From Hymenobacter convexus (GTDB lineage: Bacteria > Bacteroidota > Bacteroidia > Cytophagales > Hymenobacteraceae): DNA of 64,000 nucleotides. Location of the stretch: assembly GCF_030580955.1 (NCBI RefSeq), contig NZ_JAUQON010000003.1:124001-188000 (forward strand). The letters run 5' to 3'. Under the pieces are notes generated by a model. It searched no databases. It worked only from the letters and a program-made list of their open reading frames with translations, and was not told the origin of the DNA. Shown in pieces: positions 56,058 through 64,000 of the stretch; positions within the stretch are counted from its first letter, which is position 1, and every line of letters starts with the position of its first letter. Position numbers and translations under genes: made by a program.

Positions 56058-57065
56058 ATGAAATTCCTTTGCCTGTTTTTGCTGGGCGCCGGCTTGTGGC
56101 TGGCGCCCGGCCCGGGCCGGGCCTGCGACATCTGCGGCTGTTTCATGGGCATCACGCCCTACGACAACCAGAGCAGCCTGAGTTTGATGCACCGCTACCG
56201 GATTTTCAACGGCTACCAGGCTTACGGGCAGTCGCCGCAGTTTTTTCCGGCGGGCGCGCGCCCGTTTTTTCCCTCGCCCCTGAACGGCGACAACGGCTAC
56301 GAGCACAGCCACGCTGGCGACCCGACCGATTTTGAGGCCTTTCGCGTCATCGAGCTACGCGGCAAATACTTTCTCTCGCAGCGCGTCGAACTGAACGCCT
56401 TTGTGCCGTATGTGATGAATACCTCGCAGATAAACGGCCGGCAGCTCAACTCCTCGGGCGTGGGCGACGTGACAGTGTTTGCCGGCTACCACCTCATCCG
56501 GGCCATCGAAACGGCCGGGGTGCAGAGCCGCCTCATCGTGGGCGGCGGCCTGAAGCTGCCCACCGGCGAGTTCACCCGCCAGAATGCCCAGGGCCACCGC
56601 TACCCGCTGCTCAACCAGGTAGGCACCGGCACCACGGACGGGTTTATTTACGCCAACTACATCGGCAGCTACCGCAGCTTCGGGCTGAGCGTGAACAGCA
56701 GCTACCGCCGCTCTACGGAAAACCGGTTTCTGAACAGCCTGGCGCCGAGCACGGCCACGTTTGCCAGCCTGTTTTACCGCCTGCCGCTGGGCGAAAACTG
56801 GCAGGTGTACCCCTCGGCCGAGTTTTTTTATGAGAAGACCCAGGGCGAAATGCTCGACGGCCGCCTCACCGGCGAGCACGCCATGAACAACGCCCTGCTG
56901 GGCCCCGGCCTGGGCGTGTACTACAAAAACCTGTCCTTGAACACCAGCTTCCAGCTGCCCGTGTACAACGCCGACACCGACCACCCCGTCAGTGCCGGGC
57001 GCCTGGTGCTGGCCGTGGGCTACAGCTTCAAGCAAACCAAATACCTGCTCCACGGCAAAAGCTAA
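56058..57065 (+). CDS. Outer-membrane barrel protein with N-terminal CDICGC motif
   Basis: A 335-residue exported protein: signal peptide MKFLCLFLLGAGLWLAPGPG, mature CDICGC right after it, then an antiparallel beta-barrel pattern (aromatic girdle strands such as RVELNAFVPYVMNT, GFIYANYIGSYRSFGLSV, LSLNTSFQLPVY). The double Cys pair at the start suggests metal binding. Follows the MbnP-like gene by 9 bases, so probably an operon partner that moves or senses a metal, perhaps copper. No TonB-box or plug domain visible. Confidence 0.75.
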   Translation: MKFLCLFLLGAGLWLAPGPGRACDICGCFMGITPYDNQSSLSLMHRYRIFNGYQAYGQSPQFFPAGARPFFPSPLNGDNGYEHSHAGDPTDFEAFRVIELRGKYFLSQRVELNAFVPYVMNTSQINGRQLNSSGVGDVTVFAGYHLIRAIETAGVQSRLIVGGGLKLPTGEFTRQNAQGHRYPLLNQVGTGTTDGFIYANYIGSYRSFGLSVNSSYRRSTENRFLNSLAPSTATFASLFYRLPLGENWQVYPSAEFFYEKTQGEMLDGRLTGEHAMNNALLGPGLGVYYKNLSLNTSFQLPVYNADTDHPVSAGRLVLAVGYSFKQTKYLLHGKS

Positions 57066-57148
57066 ACCGCAAGCTGAACACTGGGAACCCGGCCCATTGG
57101 GGCGCGTAGGAAAGGCCATCCATTCACCTTTCTTTCCGGTTTTCAGCG

Positions 57149-57499
57149 ATGAGCATTTCCCTCAATCCGCAGGCCGTGGCCTACGCCCGGCGCCTTATTC
57201 AGGACGGCAAACTCCAGAACGACCAGGGCCACTGGGGCCAGCACAACCCCGATACCAGCGAGGAAAACAGTTTCCTCAAAAAGCACGAAATGGAAGAGTA
57301 TGCCAACTGGCACCTCGGCCTCGACAAAAGCAAAGGCGAAGACACCAAAGGCCGCTACAAATTCCCCTACGGCGACTTCAAAACCGTGCACCGCGACGGC
57401 CTGATTGCCGCCAAGGAGCGCGCCGCCCAGCAAGGCTACCACGACATTGAGAAGGCCGCCGATGAACTGCTGCAGCTGCTGGAGAAGGAAGCGAAGTAA
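57149..57499 (+). CDS. Conserved hypothetical protein (116 aa)
   Basis: Starts MSISLNPQAVAYARRLIQDG. Contains the widely conserved pattern LNP-AV--AR-LI--GK...W--H-P---EN-FL--H...EEYANWHLGLD...TKGRYKFPYGDF--VHR-GL-AA--RA-Q. This is a family of small cytoplasmic proteins in Bacteroidetes and Proteobacteria, often associated with stress responses; exact role unknown. Full length. Followed by a terminator. Confidence 0.75.
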   Translation: MSISLNPQAVAYARRLIQDGKLQNDQGHWGQHNPDTSEENSFLKKHEMEEYANWHLGLDKSKGEDTKGRYKFPYGDFKTVHRDGLIAAKERAAQQGYHDIEKAADELLQLLEKEAK

Positions 57500-57516
57500 C
57501 CGAAATTGATACCAGC

Positions 57517-57552
57517 AAGAAGCCCCGGCCGTGTAAACGGTCGGGGCTTCTT
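57517..57552 (+). terminator. Hairpin terminator
   Basis: AAGAAGCCCCG, loop, CGGGGCTTCTT, 18 bases after the stop of the conserved hypothetical gene. Confidence 0.75.
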
Positions 57553-57615
57553 GTGCATAAGACCGGCGCTTGGCGAGAGTACCGCCCCCTCCCCCGCCGG
57601 TTGCACGCCGCCCCG

Positions 57616-57651
57616 AAAAAAGGCCCCGACTGCAGAGCCGGGGCCTTTTTT
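57616..57651 (-). terminator. Terminator of the giant T9SS gene
   Basis: AAAAAAGGCCCCG pairs with CGGGGCCTTTTTT, symmetrical, just downstream (minus strand) of the stop at 57672. Confidence 0.78.
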
Positions 57652-57671
57652 AGAATGGAGCACTTGGTGGC

Positions 57672-60600
57672 TTATTCCACCACCAGCTTCTTCACCACTA
57701 TACCGGCTTCGGTTTGCAGGCGCAGCGAATACACGCCCGTGGCCAGGCCGGTGAGCGGCAGCGTGTGCGTGGCCAGGCCGGCGGGCAGCACGCGCTGCAC
57801 CACCACGCGGCCCACGGCATCAAGCAGCGCGGCGGTCACCACCTTGCGGCCCAGCGCCGCCGGCAGCTCCACAAACACGGCCTTGGAGGCCGGGTTGGGG
57901 AACACGGCTACCTGCGCCGCCAGCGCGGCCGAAGCCGTGCCCAGCACCTGCGCCGGCCCAAACACCAGCTCGAAGCGCGGCGTGGTATTGGCCGCGTTCA
58001 TGGTGAAGGCATAGTCCGGATGCAGGCTCAGGTCGGTGAGGGTATTGAGCTGCAGGTCGCGCAGGAAAGGCTGAGCACCGGCCGCGAAGTTGAGCAGCTG
58101 CGCCGCGTGCAGCGTGTAGGTGCCCGTGGTGGGCAGGCCGATGGACAACGGCACCGTGAGGGACGTGCTGCCCATCGGGGGCAGGCCGTTCACGGCCAGG
58201 TTGTGGCCCGCGGCCACCGAGGCCAGGTTCAGGCCGGTGGTGTTGAGCAGCTTGGCCGCGTCGTAGTGGTCGTCGAGGCCGGAGGTGGCGCCTTGCTCGA
58301 AGTATACGAAAGCAGCATCGCGAGCGCCCTGGGCGCTCATCAGCTCCAGTTGCACACTCGGCCGCGTATCCGTGGTGGTGCGGTTGAAGGTCGGGTTCTG
58401 GTAGGTCGTCGAGCGCCAGGTGTTGAGGAAGCTGAACGCGGGCACGTTCTGGCTCACCCGCACGAAGAAGCCCTGCATCGAGCCAATCAGGCCGTTCGGC
58501 AGCGTGCCGAAGCCGTTCTGGTAGAACTGGTAGGTGCCGGCGTACTGGCTGCTGGACTTGAACACGTACACGGCGTCAATCACACCGGCGGGCAGGCTGT
58601 TGCGGGCCACGCTCCAGTCGAGCGGAGCCGGGTACGGGTTGCCCAATAGGTGCCAGCCGGAGTTGGCCCCGGTGCCGCGCGAGAGGGCACCCACGCCCAC
58701 GGTGCCGTTGTTGAGCGCGCCCACCAGGTCGACCTTGCTGGCCGCGTCGATATTCACCGTGTAGCCCCGGCCCACGGTCAGCTGGTCGCTGAGCGCGCCG
58801 GGCGAGAAGAAGCCCTGGTCGAAGCTCTGGGTGGTGGCGTTGGTGGCGTTCACCCGGCCTTCGTCGTAGCCATACACCGTGGGGAAGGGCGTCACCGTGT
58901 TGCCCACCGCGTTGTAGGCCGGGTTCACCACCGGGGCGAAGGTGCTGGTGGCTAGGTCGGCCACCGTGGTGCTCACCACCGGCGAGCTGTAGTGGCGGTA
59001 GCCCGGGCCCGCGTTCAGGCTGGGGTCGATGTAGCGCTGCACCGTGGCCGTGCCGAAGACGAAACCGCCGCTGTTGTTCACCACCAGCGCCGTGCTCGTG
59101 GCATTGCTTTCCAGCGTGAACGTGTTGGCCTGCGTCACCAACGCGCCGTTCAGGGTCAGCAGGTGCTGCACCGAGGCCCCGGCCGAGGTGCTCAGCAGCA
59201 CGCCGTTGCTGTTCACGGTCAGGTCCCAGAAGCGGACAGCACTGCTGCCCAGCAGGTTGGGGCCATTGCTTTGGAAGATGGTGCCCAGCACCACCGTGCC
59301 ACCCGAGGGCCGGAAGGTGCCGTTGTTGGTCAGGTTGGCGTTGATGGTCAGCGTGCCGCCGGTTTGCGTGAGCGTGGCGCCCGAGTTCAGGGCCAGGTTG
59401 AGGGCGAAGGCCGTGCCAGCGCCAATGAAAGGCTGGTTCGGCGCGCTGCCGGGCACGGTGGCGTCGAGGCTGGCCGTGGGCACCACGTTAGGCGTCCAGT
59501 TGCCGGCCGTGTACCAGTCGGTGCTGATGGTTCCGTTCCAGGTCACAGCCGTCACCGGGGCAGTATATGTGAGGGTGAACTGCGGCGCGGCGGTATTAAA
59601 GTTGAGGGCCAGGTCCTGGGCCACGTTGGCGGGCACGTCCACCGTCACAGCGCCGTTGCCGGCTGGCGTCACGGTGAAGGTATAGGTGCTGCCGCTGCCG
59701 TTGACAATGCCACCGGTAATGGTGCCGTTGCTCACCGTCACGTCGCCGGCCACGAAGCCCGTCACGTTTTCCGAGAAGGTCACCGTGAAGGGAATCGGCG
59801 AGGTGCTTGTGTTACTGCCCGAAGTCCCAGCCGTCGAGCTGATGGCCACCGTGGGCCGTACCGAGTCGACGATAAAGTTGTTGGTATTCGAATTGCCGCT
59901 CACGGCCTGGCCGCTGAGCTGAGCTGTGGCACGCACCGTGTGCGACCCCTGGGCCAGGGCGGTGGGCTGGGTCAGGCTCCAGTTCCCGCCCGGGGCCGTG
60001 GTTGTGCCGATGGGCGTGGCGTCCACGTACACCGTCACGGTGCTGCCGGCCGGGGCCGTGCCCGAGAAAGCCGGAGTAGCCGTGTTCACATAGTCGCCGG
60101 TAGCCGGCACGGTCACTACCGGTGCGGCCGTCTGCACGGTGAAAGGTGCCGTCAGGGTCTGGCTGCAAGGCAGGGTCAGCACCACATTGCCCGACGCGGC
60201 GCCGGCGGGCACCACGAAGGTGAAGCCCGTGGCCGTGAGGTTGCTAATGGTGGCCGCGGCGCCGCCCACCGTCAGGCCCGTGGCGCCGCTCAGGTTAGTA
60301 CCTGTGGCCGTCACCGGGCTGCCGGGGGTGGCCGAAGTCGGGTTCAGAGCGGTGAGCGTGGCCGTGGGCGGCGGGTTCACCGTCACGCGGGCCACCGACG
60401 TGCTGGTGCTGCCGTTGGCGTCGGTCACGGTCAGTAGCACGTACTGGGTTTTGTTGGCCTCGGTGCAGTCGTAGCTCAGGCTGGCGGCATCGGCCGAGTA
60501 GCCGACCTGCACCGCCAGAAACTTGGGCGTGCCCGAGCAGGGGTCGCCGAGCGTGGGGTTGTTGTTGGCCGTGGCCGCGTTGTTGGCGTCCATGCTGCCG

Positions 60601-62960
60601 GTGCTGCGGCCCACGTAGGAATTCGTGGCCGTGGCCACGCTGTTGGCCGCGTTGCAGGAACCCAGGCCGTAATTGCCGTTGCCGTTGTCGACGGGCGTGC
60701 CGTAGCTGGCGAAGCGGATGGCGTTGAAGTTGGCGCCGTTGGGCGTGTTCAGCGTCAGGGTGCTGTTTTCACTGGCCCTGCCAAACACAATTTTCTGAAT
60801 GGTGTAGGTGAGCGTGCCCGAACCGGTGCTGCCGTTGTTCACGCTGGTAGCATTGAGCGTGGCCGTGCCGTTGGCGGCCAGGTTCACCGTCACGTTCTGC
60901 GCCGTGGCCGAAGCCGGCTGCTGGTAAGTGAGGCTGTATTGAGTAGCGGTGGTATTGCCGTTGCCGGCAGCATCCTGGGCCACATTGGCCGCCACATTCA
61001 CCGTCACCAGGCCGTTGCCCGAAGGGGTTACGCTGAAGGTGTAGGTGCTGCCGCTGCCGTTGACAAGGCCACCGGTAATGGTGCCGTTGCTCACCGTCAC
61101 ATCGCCGGCCACGAAGCCGGTTACGCTTTCCGAGAAGGTGATGGTGAACGGAATGGGCGACGTGCTGGTCGGGTTGCTGGCCGTGCTGCTGATGGTCACC
61201 GTCGGGGCCACCTTATCAATGGTGTAAAGCGGCGTGCCGGTGAAGGGTTCGTTGGATACGCTGGGGGTGAGGCCGGTATCGTTGGCCAGCGTCAGCCCGA
61301 GGGTGCCGCTGCCGCTGCCCGTGTTCACCGTCACGGTGTAGGTAGTGCCCGAGCCGCTCACGCTGCTCACGCTGCTGCCCGTGACGCCGCCGCCGTTCGA
61401 AGTGGTGAAATTACCCACGGAAATCCCCGTCACGCTGGACGCAAACGCCACGGTAAACGTCACGCTGGCGGCATTCGTCGGGCTGGCGCCGGCCGGCACA
61501 ATGGAAACCACCGTGGTCGAGGCCGTACCCACCCGGGCCAGGAAGCCCCCGTTACCGGCCGCAATGCTCGACGCGCCGAAGGTGGCGGCCTGCGTGGGGT
61601 TGAGGTAGCCGGCCACAACGGCCTGCGTGCCGCTGATGGCCAGGCTGCCGGCGTTGTCGTCGAGGGTGCTCCCGCCGGCCACGGCCCCGTTCACGGTAAA
61701 GACGTTGGACGCTTCGCTGAACCGGGCCACGAAAGCGTCCTGGCCGCCGAGCGAGGTCAGCGCCGAGGGGCCGTAGGTCACCGAACCGCCAAAATTGCCG
61801 CTCACGTACACCGTGCTGCCGCTCACGGCCACGGCCTCGCCGGAATCGGAGCCGCTGTTGGTGCTCTTCGTGGCTGCGTTGGCCGTCAGCGTCCCCGAAT
61901 CGGTGTACTTGGCCAGGTACATGTCGCTGTTGGCGCCGGTGTTGTCCGTATTCGTCAGCGTGACGCCGTTGCCAAAGCTGACCGAAGTGGAGTTGAAAGT
62001 ACCCGTGGCGTAAAGCGTCGTGCCGTTCACGGCAATGCCGTTGCCGTATTCATTCGGCGTGCTGCCGCTGGCAGCGTTGCCGCCGGCCTTCACAGCCGTG
62101 GCCTGCGCAAGCGTGCCCGAATCAGTAAATTTAGCCAGAAAGGCATCATAGCTCAGGTTAGCCGCGTCGGTGTTCGTGTTGGTGAGCGTGGTCGAGCCAA
62201 ACACGGCCGTGAGGCTACGGAATTCCCCCGCCACGTACACGTTGGCGCCGTTCACCGCAATGGCGTTGCCCCGGTCGATGTCGGCGCCGCCGCTGCGCAC
62301 GGCGCTGCCGTAAACCAGCGCCGTGCCCGAATCGGTGTACTTGGCCACGAACAGGTCCTGCAAGCCATACACGGGCGTGAGCGCCGTGCTGCCAAAAGTG
62401 GCAGTGCCGTTGACGTAGCCCGTCACGTAAACCGTGCTGCCATTCACGGCAATGGCCCGGCCCTGGTCGCCGCTGGCGCCGCCGGCGCTCACCACGCTGC
62501 CGGTGGTCACGCTGGTGCCGCCATCCACGAATTTGGCCACAAACACGTCTTGCCCGCCCGCCCCGGAGAACGTCGTGCTCAAACTGCCGAAGCGGGCGTT
62601 GGCGCCGGAAGTGTACCAGCCGGTCACGTACACGTTGGCGCCGTTCACCGCAATGGCGTTGCCCTGGTCCGGCAGGAAGCCGCCGCCGCGCACCGCCCAG
62701 GCCCAGCTGTTGCTGATGCCGTTCCACTTGGCCAGGAACATGTCCTCGTCGCCAAGGCTGGTGAGCGTGGTGCCGCCAAAATTAACCGCGCCATTGAAGG
62801 ACCCGGTGACGAAAATGTCACCCGTCGAGTTGGTAGCCGTACCCAACACCACCGAGCCCGGCACGCCATAAGCGTTTTGCCAAACGGGCGCCTGCGCCCG
62901 GGCCCCCCAAGCCGTCAGCAGCGGCAGGAGCAGCAGAAGTCGGTAAAAGTTATTTTTCAT
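57672..62960 (-). CDS. Giant secreted T9SS protein with SBBP-like and Ig-like repeats
   Basis: A 1,762-residue surface protein. ATG 62960 is chosen because it begins the signal peptide MKNNFYRLLLLLPLLTAWGA. The first 500 residues are SBBP/beta-propeller-like repeats (GDIFVTGSFNGAVNFGG; IAVNGANVYVTG recurring). Then bacterial Ig-like repeats (TSPIPFTITFSESVTGFVAG and its near-copy later), an Ig-like block with ATPVIG, IPT/TIG-like modules, and beta-rich domains before a T9SS sorting tail (VAVFPNPASKAVFVELPAAL ... VVKKLVVE). Probably anchored or released at the surface. Function: adhesion or matrix, by inference. Confidence 0.88.
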   Translation of the reverse strand: MKNNFYRLLLLLPLLTAWGARAQAPVWQNAYGVPGSVVLGTATNSTGDIFVTGSFNGAVNFGGTTLTSLGDEDMFLAKWNGISNSWAWAVRGGGFLPDQGNAIAVNGANVYVTGWYTSGANARFGSLSTTFSGAGGQDVFVAKFVDGGTSVTTGSVVSAGGASGDQGRAIAVNGSTVYVTGYVNGTATFGSTALTPVYGLQDLFVAKYTDSGTALVYGSAVRSGGADIDRGNAIAVNGANVYVAGEFRSLTAVFGSTTLTNTNTDAANLSYDAFLAKFTDSGTLAQATAVKAGGNAASGSTPNEYGNGIAVNGTTLYATGTFNSTSVSFGNGVTLTNTDNTGANSDMYLAKYTDSGTLTANAATKSTNSGSDSGEAVAVSGSTVYVSGNFGGSVTYGPSALTSLGGQDAFVARFSEASNVFTVNGAVAGGSTLDDNAGSLAISGTQAVVAGYLNPTQAATFGASSIAAGNGGFLARVGTASTTVVSIVPAGASPTNAASVTFTVAFASSVTGISVGNFTTSNGGGVTGSSVSSVSGSGTTYTVTVNTGSGSGTLGLTLANDTGLTPSVSNEPFTGTPLYTIDKVAPTVTISSTASNPTSTSPIPFTITFSESVTGFVAGDVTVSNGTITGGLVNGSGSTYTFSVTPSGNGLVTVNVAANVAQDAAGNGNTTATQYSLTYQQPASATAQNVTVNLAANGTATLNATSVNNGSTGSGTLTYTIQKIVFGRASENSTLTLNTPNGANFNAIRFASYGTPVDNGNGNYGLGSCNAANSVATATNSYVGRSTGSMDANNAATANNNPTLGDPCSGTPKFLAVQVGYSADAASLSYDCTEANKTQYVLLTVTDANGSTSTSVARVTVNPPPTATLTALNPTSATPGSPVTATGTNLSGATGLTVGGAAATISNLTATGFTFVVPAGAASGNVVLTLPCSQTLTAPFTVQTAAPVVTVPATGDYVNTATPAFSGTAPAGSTVTVYVDATPIGTTTAPGGNWSLTQPTALAQGSHTVRATAQLSGQAVSGNSNTNNFIVDSVRPTVAISSTAGTSGSNTSTSPIPFTVTFSENVTGFVAGDVTVSNGTITGGIVNGSGSTYTFTVTPAGNGAVTVDVPANVAQDLALNFNTAAPQFTLTYTAPVTAVTWNGTISTDWYTAGNWTPNVVPTASLDATVPGSAPNQPFIGAGTAFALNLALNSGATLTQTGGTLTINANLTNNGTFRPSGGTVVLGTIFQSNGPNLLGSSAVRFWDLTVNSNGVLLSTSAGASVQHLLTLNGALVTQANTFTLESNATSTALVVNNSGGFVFGTATVQRYIDPSLNAGPGYRHYSSPVVSTTVADLATSTFAPVVNPAYNAVGNTVTPFPTVYGYDEGRVNATNATTQSFDQGFFSPGALSDQLTVGRGYTVNIDAASKVDLVGALNNGTVGVGALSRGTGANSGWHLLGNPYPAPLDWSVARNSLPAGVIDAVYVFKSSSQYAGTYQFYQNGFGTLPNGLIGSMQGFFVRVSQNVPAFSFLNTWRSTTYQNPTFNRTTTDTRPSVQLELMSAQGARDAAFVYFEQGATSGLDDHYDAAKLLNTTGLNLASVAAGHNLAVNGLPPMGSTSLTVPLSIGLPTTGTYTLHAAQLLNFAAGAQPFLRDLQLNTLTDLSLHPDYAFTMNAANTTPRFELVFGPAQVLGTASAALAAQVAVFPNPASKAVFVELPAALGRKVVTAALLDAVGRVVVQRVLPAGLATHTLPLTGLATGVYSLRLQTEAGIVVKKLVVE

Positions 62961-63120
62961 AAAAAAAGAGAGGAAGGGAAAACATGCAGAGAGTCCGCTT
63001 GCGCGGCGGAAATCAACAGGCTGTCGGAGGGTGTAAAACCAGGCGCTGGCCCGGCTAAACATGGCGGCAGCAGGCAGAAGAACAAGAGCGAAAGGCCGGG
63101 CTACGGGCCGCCCAGGCGGC

Positions 63121-64000
63121 TCAAACCGGGGCCGCGCGCTCTGCCCCGCTCAGCGGTGCCAGCACCTCCCCCACCTGCAGGCCCAGGCCGGCCAGCTGCC
63201 CGCCGGTGAAGTAGCCCTCGTCGAGCGCCACCATGTCCAACTGGGCCACCTCGCCCCCGCCGCAGGCCACCAGCAGGGCCTGCCCGGGGGCCGCCAGCAC
63301 GATGGTACCGGGCGGGGCCGCCACGGTTTCGGGCCGGGCGGTGAGGCCCAGCACCCGCAGCGGCTGGCCGCGCAGCAGCGTCAGGGCGCCCCGGTTCCAG
63401 GGGTTAACGGCTCGCACCAGGCGGGCCAGGGCTTCGGCGGGCTCGTGCCAGTCGAGCGCTACATCGGCCAGGCCGGGGCGGGGCCAGTAGCGGGCCGCGG
63501 CCTCGTCCTGGGGTTGGTCGGGCAGCGGCACTTCGTCGCGCAGCCCGGCCAGCAGCTGCCGGCCCGTGCCCACGGCCGCCAGCGCCAGTTGGCCGCGGTG
63601 CAGCCCGAAGGTGTCGTGCGGCGCAATGGGCACGGGCGTGGCCACCAGCACCGGGCCGGTGTCGAAGCCCTCGGCCATGCGGTGGGCCGTCACGGCGCCG
63701 GCCGGCTCGCCGTTGCGCAGCTGCCAGAAGGTGGGCTCGGGGCCCCGGTAGCCGGGCAGGGCGGCGAAGTGAAAGTTGATGAAGCCCTGCGGCGGCAGCC
63801 CCAGCACCCGGGCCGGAATGCGCCACGGAAACGTGAGCACCAGCACCGCCGTGGGCTGCGTGGCCGCTATCCAGTCCGTCAGCGCATCGGCCAGGCCCGC
63901 GCGCGTCAGCTGCAGCGGGATTAGTCCGGCCTGGGCCAGCAGCCCGGCCACTTGCCCGCTTTCTTCGTTGCCCGTGGCGGGCACGGCCACGCCGGCCACC
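63121..64000 (-). CDS. Formyltransferase-family protein, 5' end outside window
   Basis: The gene runs off the right edge, so the N terminus is missing; the frame stays open to the last base and a GTG at 63999 is not taken as start. The formyltransferase catalytic core is visible as PQGFINFHFAALPGYRGPEP (Asn-x-His motif) and AHRMAEGFDTGPVLVATPVP (Asp of the triad). The C-terminal part looks like the Fmt-type OB-fold region. Whether it is methionyl-tRNA formyltransferase or a sugar/peptide formyltransferase cannot be said; the active-site motifs are not the canonical Fmt ones. Confidence 0.75.
   Translation of the reverse strand, partial: VAGVAVPATGNEESGQVAGLLAQAGLIPLQLTRAGLADALTDWIAATQPTAVLVLTFPWRIPARVLGLPPQGFINFHFAALPGYRGPEPTFWQLRNGEPAGAVTAHRMAEGFDTGPVLVATPVPIAPHDTFGLHRGQLALAAVGTGRQLLAGLRDEVPLPDQPQDEAAARYWPRPGLADVALDWHEPAEALARLVRAVNPWNRGALTLLRGQPLRVLGLTARPETVAAPPGTIVLAAPGQALLVACGGGEVAQLDMVALDEGYFTGGQLAGLGLQVGEVLAPLSGAERAAPV

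Noticed and set aside
57672-62960. Internal repeats as a possible CRISPR array
   Set aside because: Repeats are long, coding, diverged and without spacers; they are Ig-like and propeller-like protein modules. No CRISPR array or cas gene is seen in the window.
60939-63209. Long plus-strand frame opposite the giant T9SS gene
   Set aside because: Same kind of shadow; the minus strand has the signal peptide, repeats and sorting tail.

Overview
The window looks like a high-GC Bacteroidetes chromosome of the Hymenobacter/Cytophagales kind. Three large secreted proteins end in type IX secretion (T9SS) sorting tails, starts rarely have Shine-Dalgarno sequences, a TAnnTTTG-type promoter is visible, and there is an MbnP-type metal-binding lipoprotein. 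The genus is an inference.

Left chromosomal flank (1-7.58 kb): the 3' end of an unknown gene, small hypotheticals, a secreted pectate lyase, three related STAS/SpoIIAA-like proteins, a RibD/DHFR-like reductase and small membrane or secreted proteins. Hairpin terminators separate several of them.

Complete-looking prophage (about 7,587-46,668, 39 kb): it is integrated in the 3' end of a tRNA-Met(CAT) gene. A 19-bp core is repeated at both ends, and the phage supplies a new 3' end and terminator for the tRNA. A tyrosine integrase lies at the left end. The lysogeny side holds a T9SS-secreted cargo protein, small hypotheticals and an AT-rich four-gene operon: C5-cytosine methyltransferase, a protein with two GHKL ATPase modules (MORC/Hsp90-like plus histidine-kinase-like), a receiver protein and a caspase/CHAT-like protease. 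A CI-like repressor follows. The early operon starts at a Bacteroidetes promoter overlapped by inverted repeats, and runs through an excisionase-like protein, a replication initiator carrying five 12-bp iterons inside its gene, a DnaB-like helicase and a PD-(D/E)XK nuclease. The late region has HNH nuclease, possible cos, P27-type small terminase, a C39-like cysteine peptidase, large terminase, HK97-type portal, protease and capsid, head-tail joining proteins, tail tube, chaperones, tape measure, two large tail-tip or fibre proteins, a lysis cassette and an endolysin. It is a siphovirus-type layout.

Right chromosomal flank (46.73-64 kb): HAD phosphatase, M50 membrane protease, a membrane protein bracketed by REP-like repeats, a giant T9SS M4 metallopeptidase, a divergent group with CNGKC-motif protein, MbnP-like lipoprotein and outer-membrane barrel (probably metal-related), a conserved small protein, a 1,762-residue T9SS protein and a formyltransferase cut by the window edge.

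The most interesting part is the 14.07-18.56 kb operon. It reads as a two-component-like relay (sensor ATPase/kinase, receiver) next to a DNA methyltransferase and ending in a caspase-fold protease, carried by a prophage: a plausible undescribed anti-phage or abortive-infection system. All functions here are inferred from reading sequence; no database search was run.
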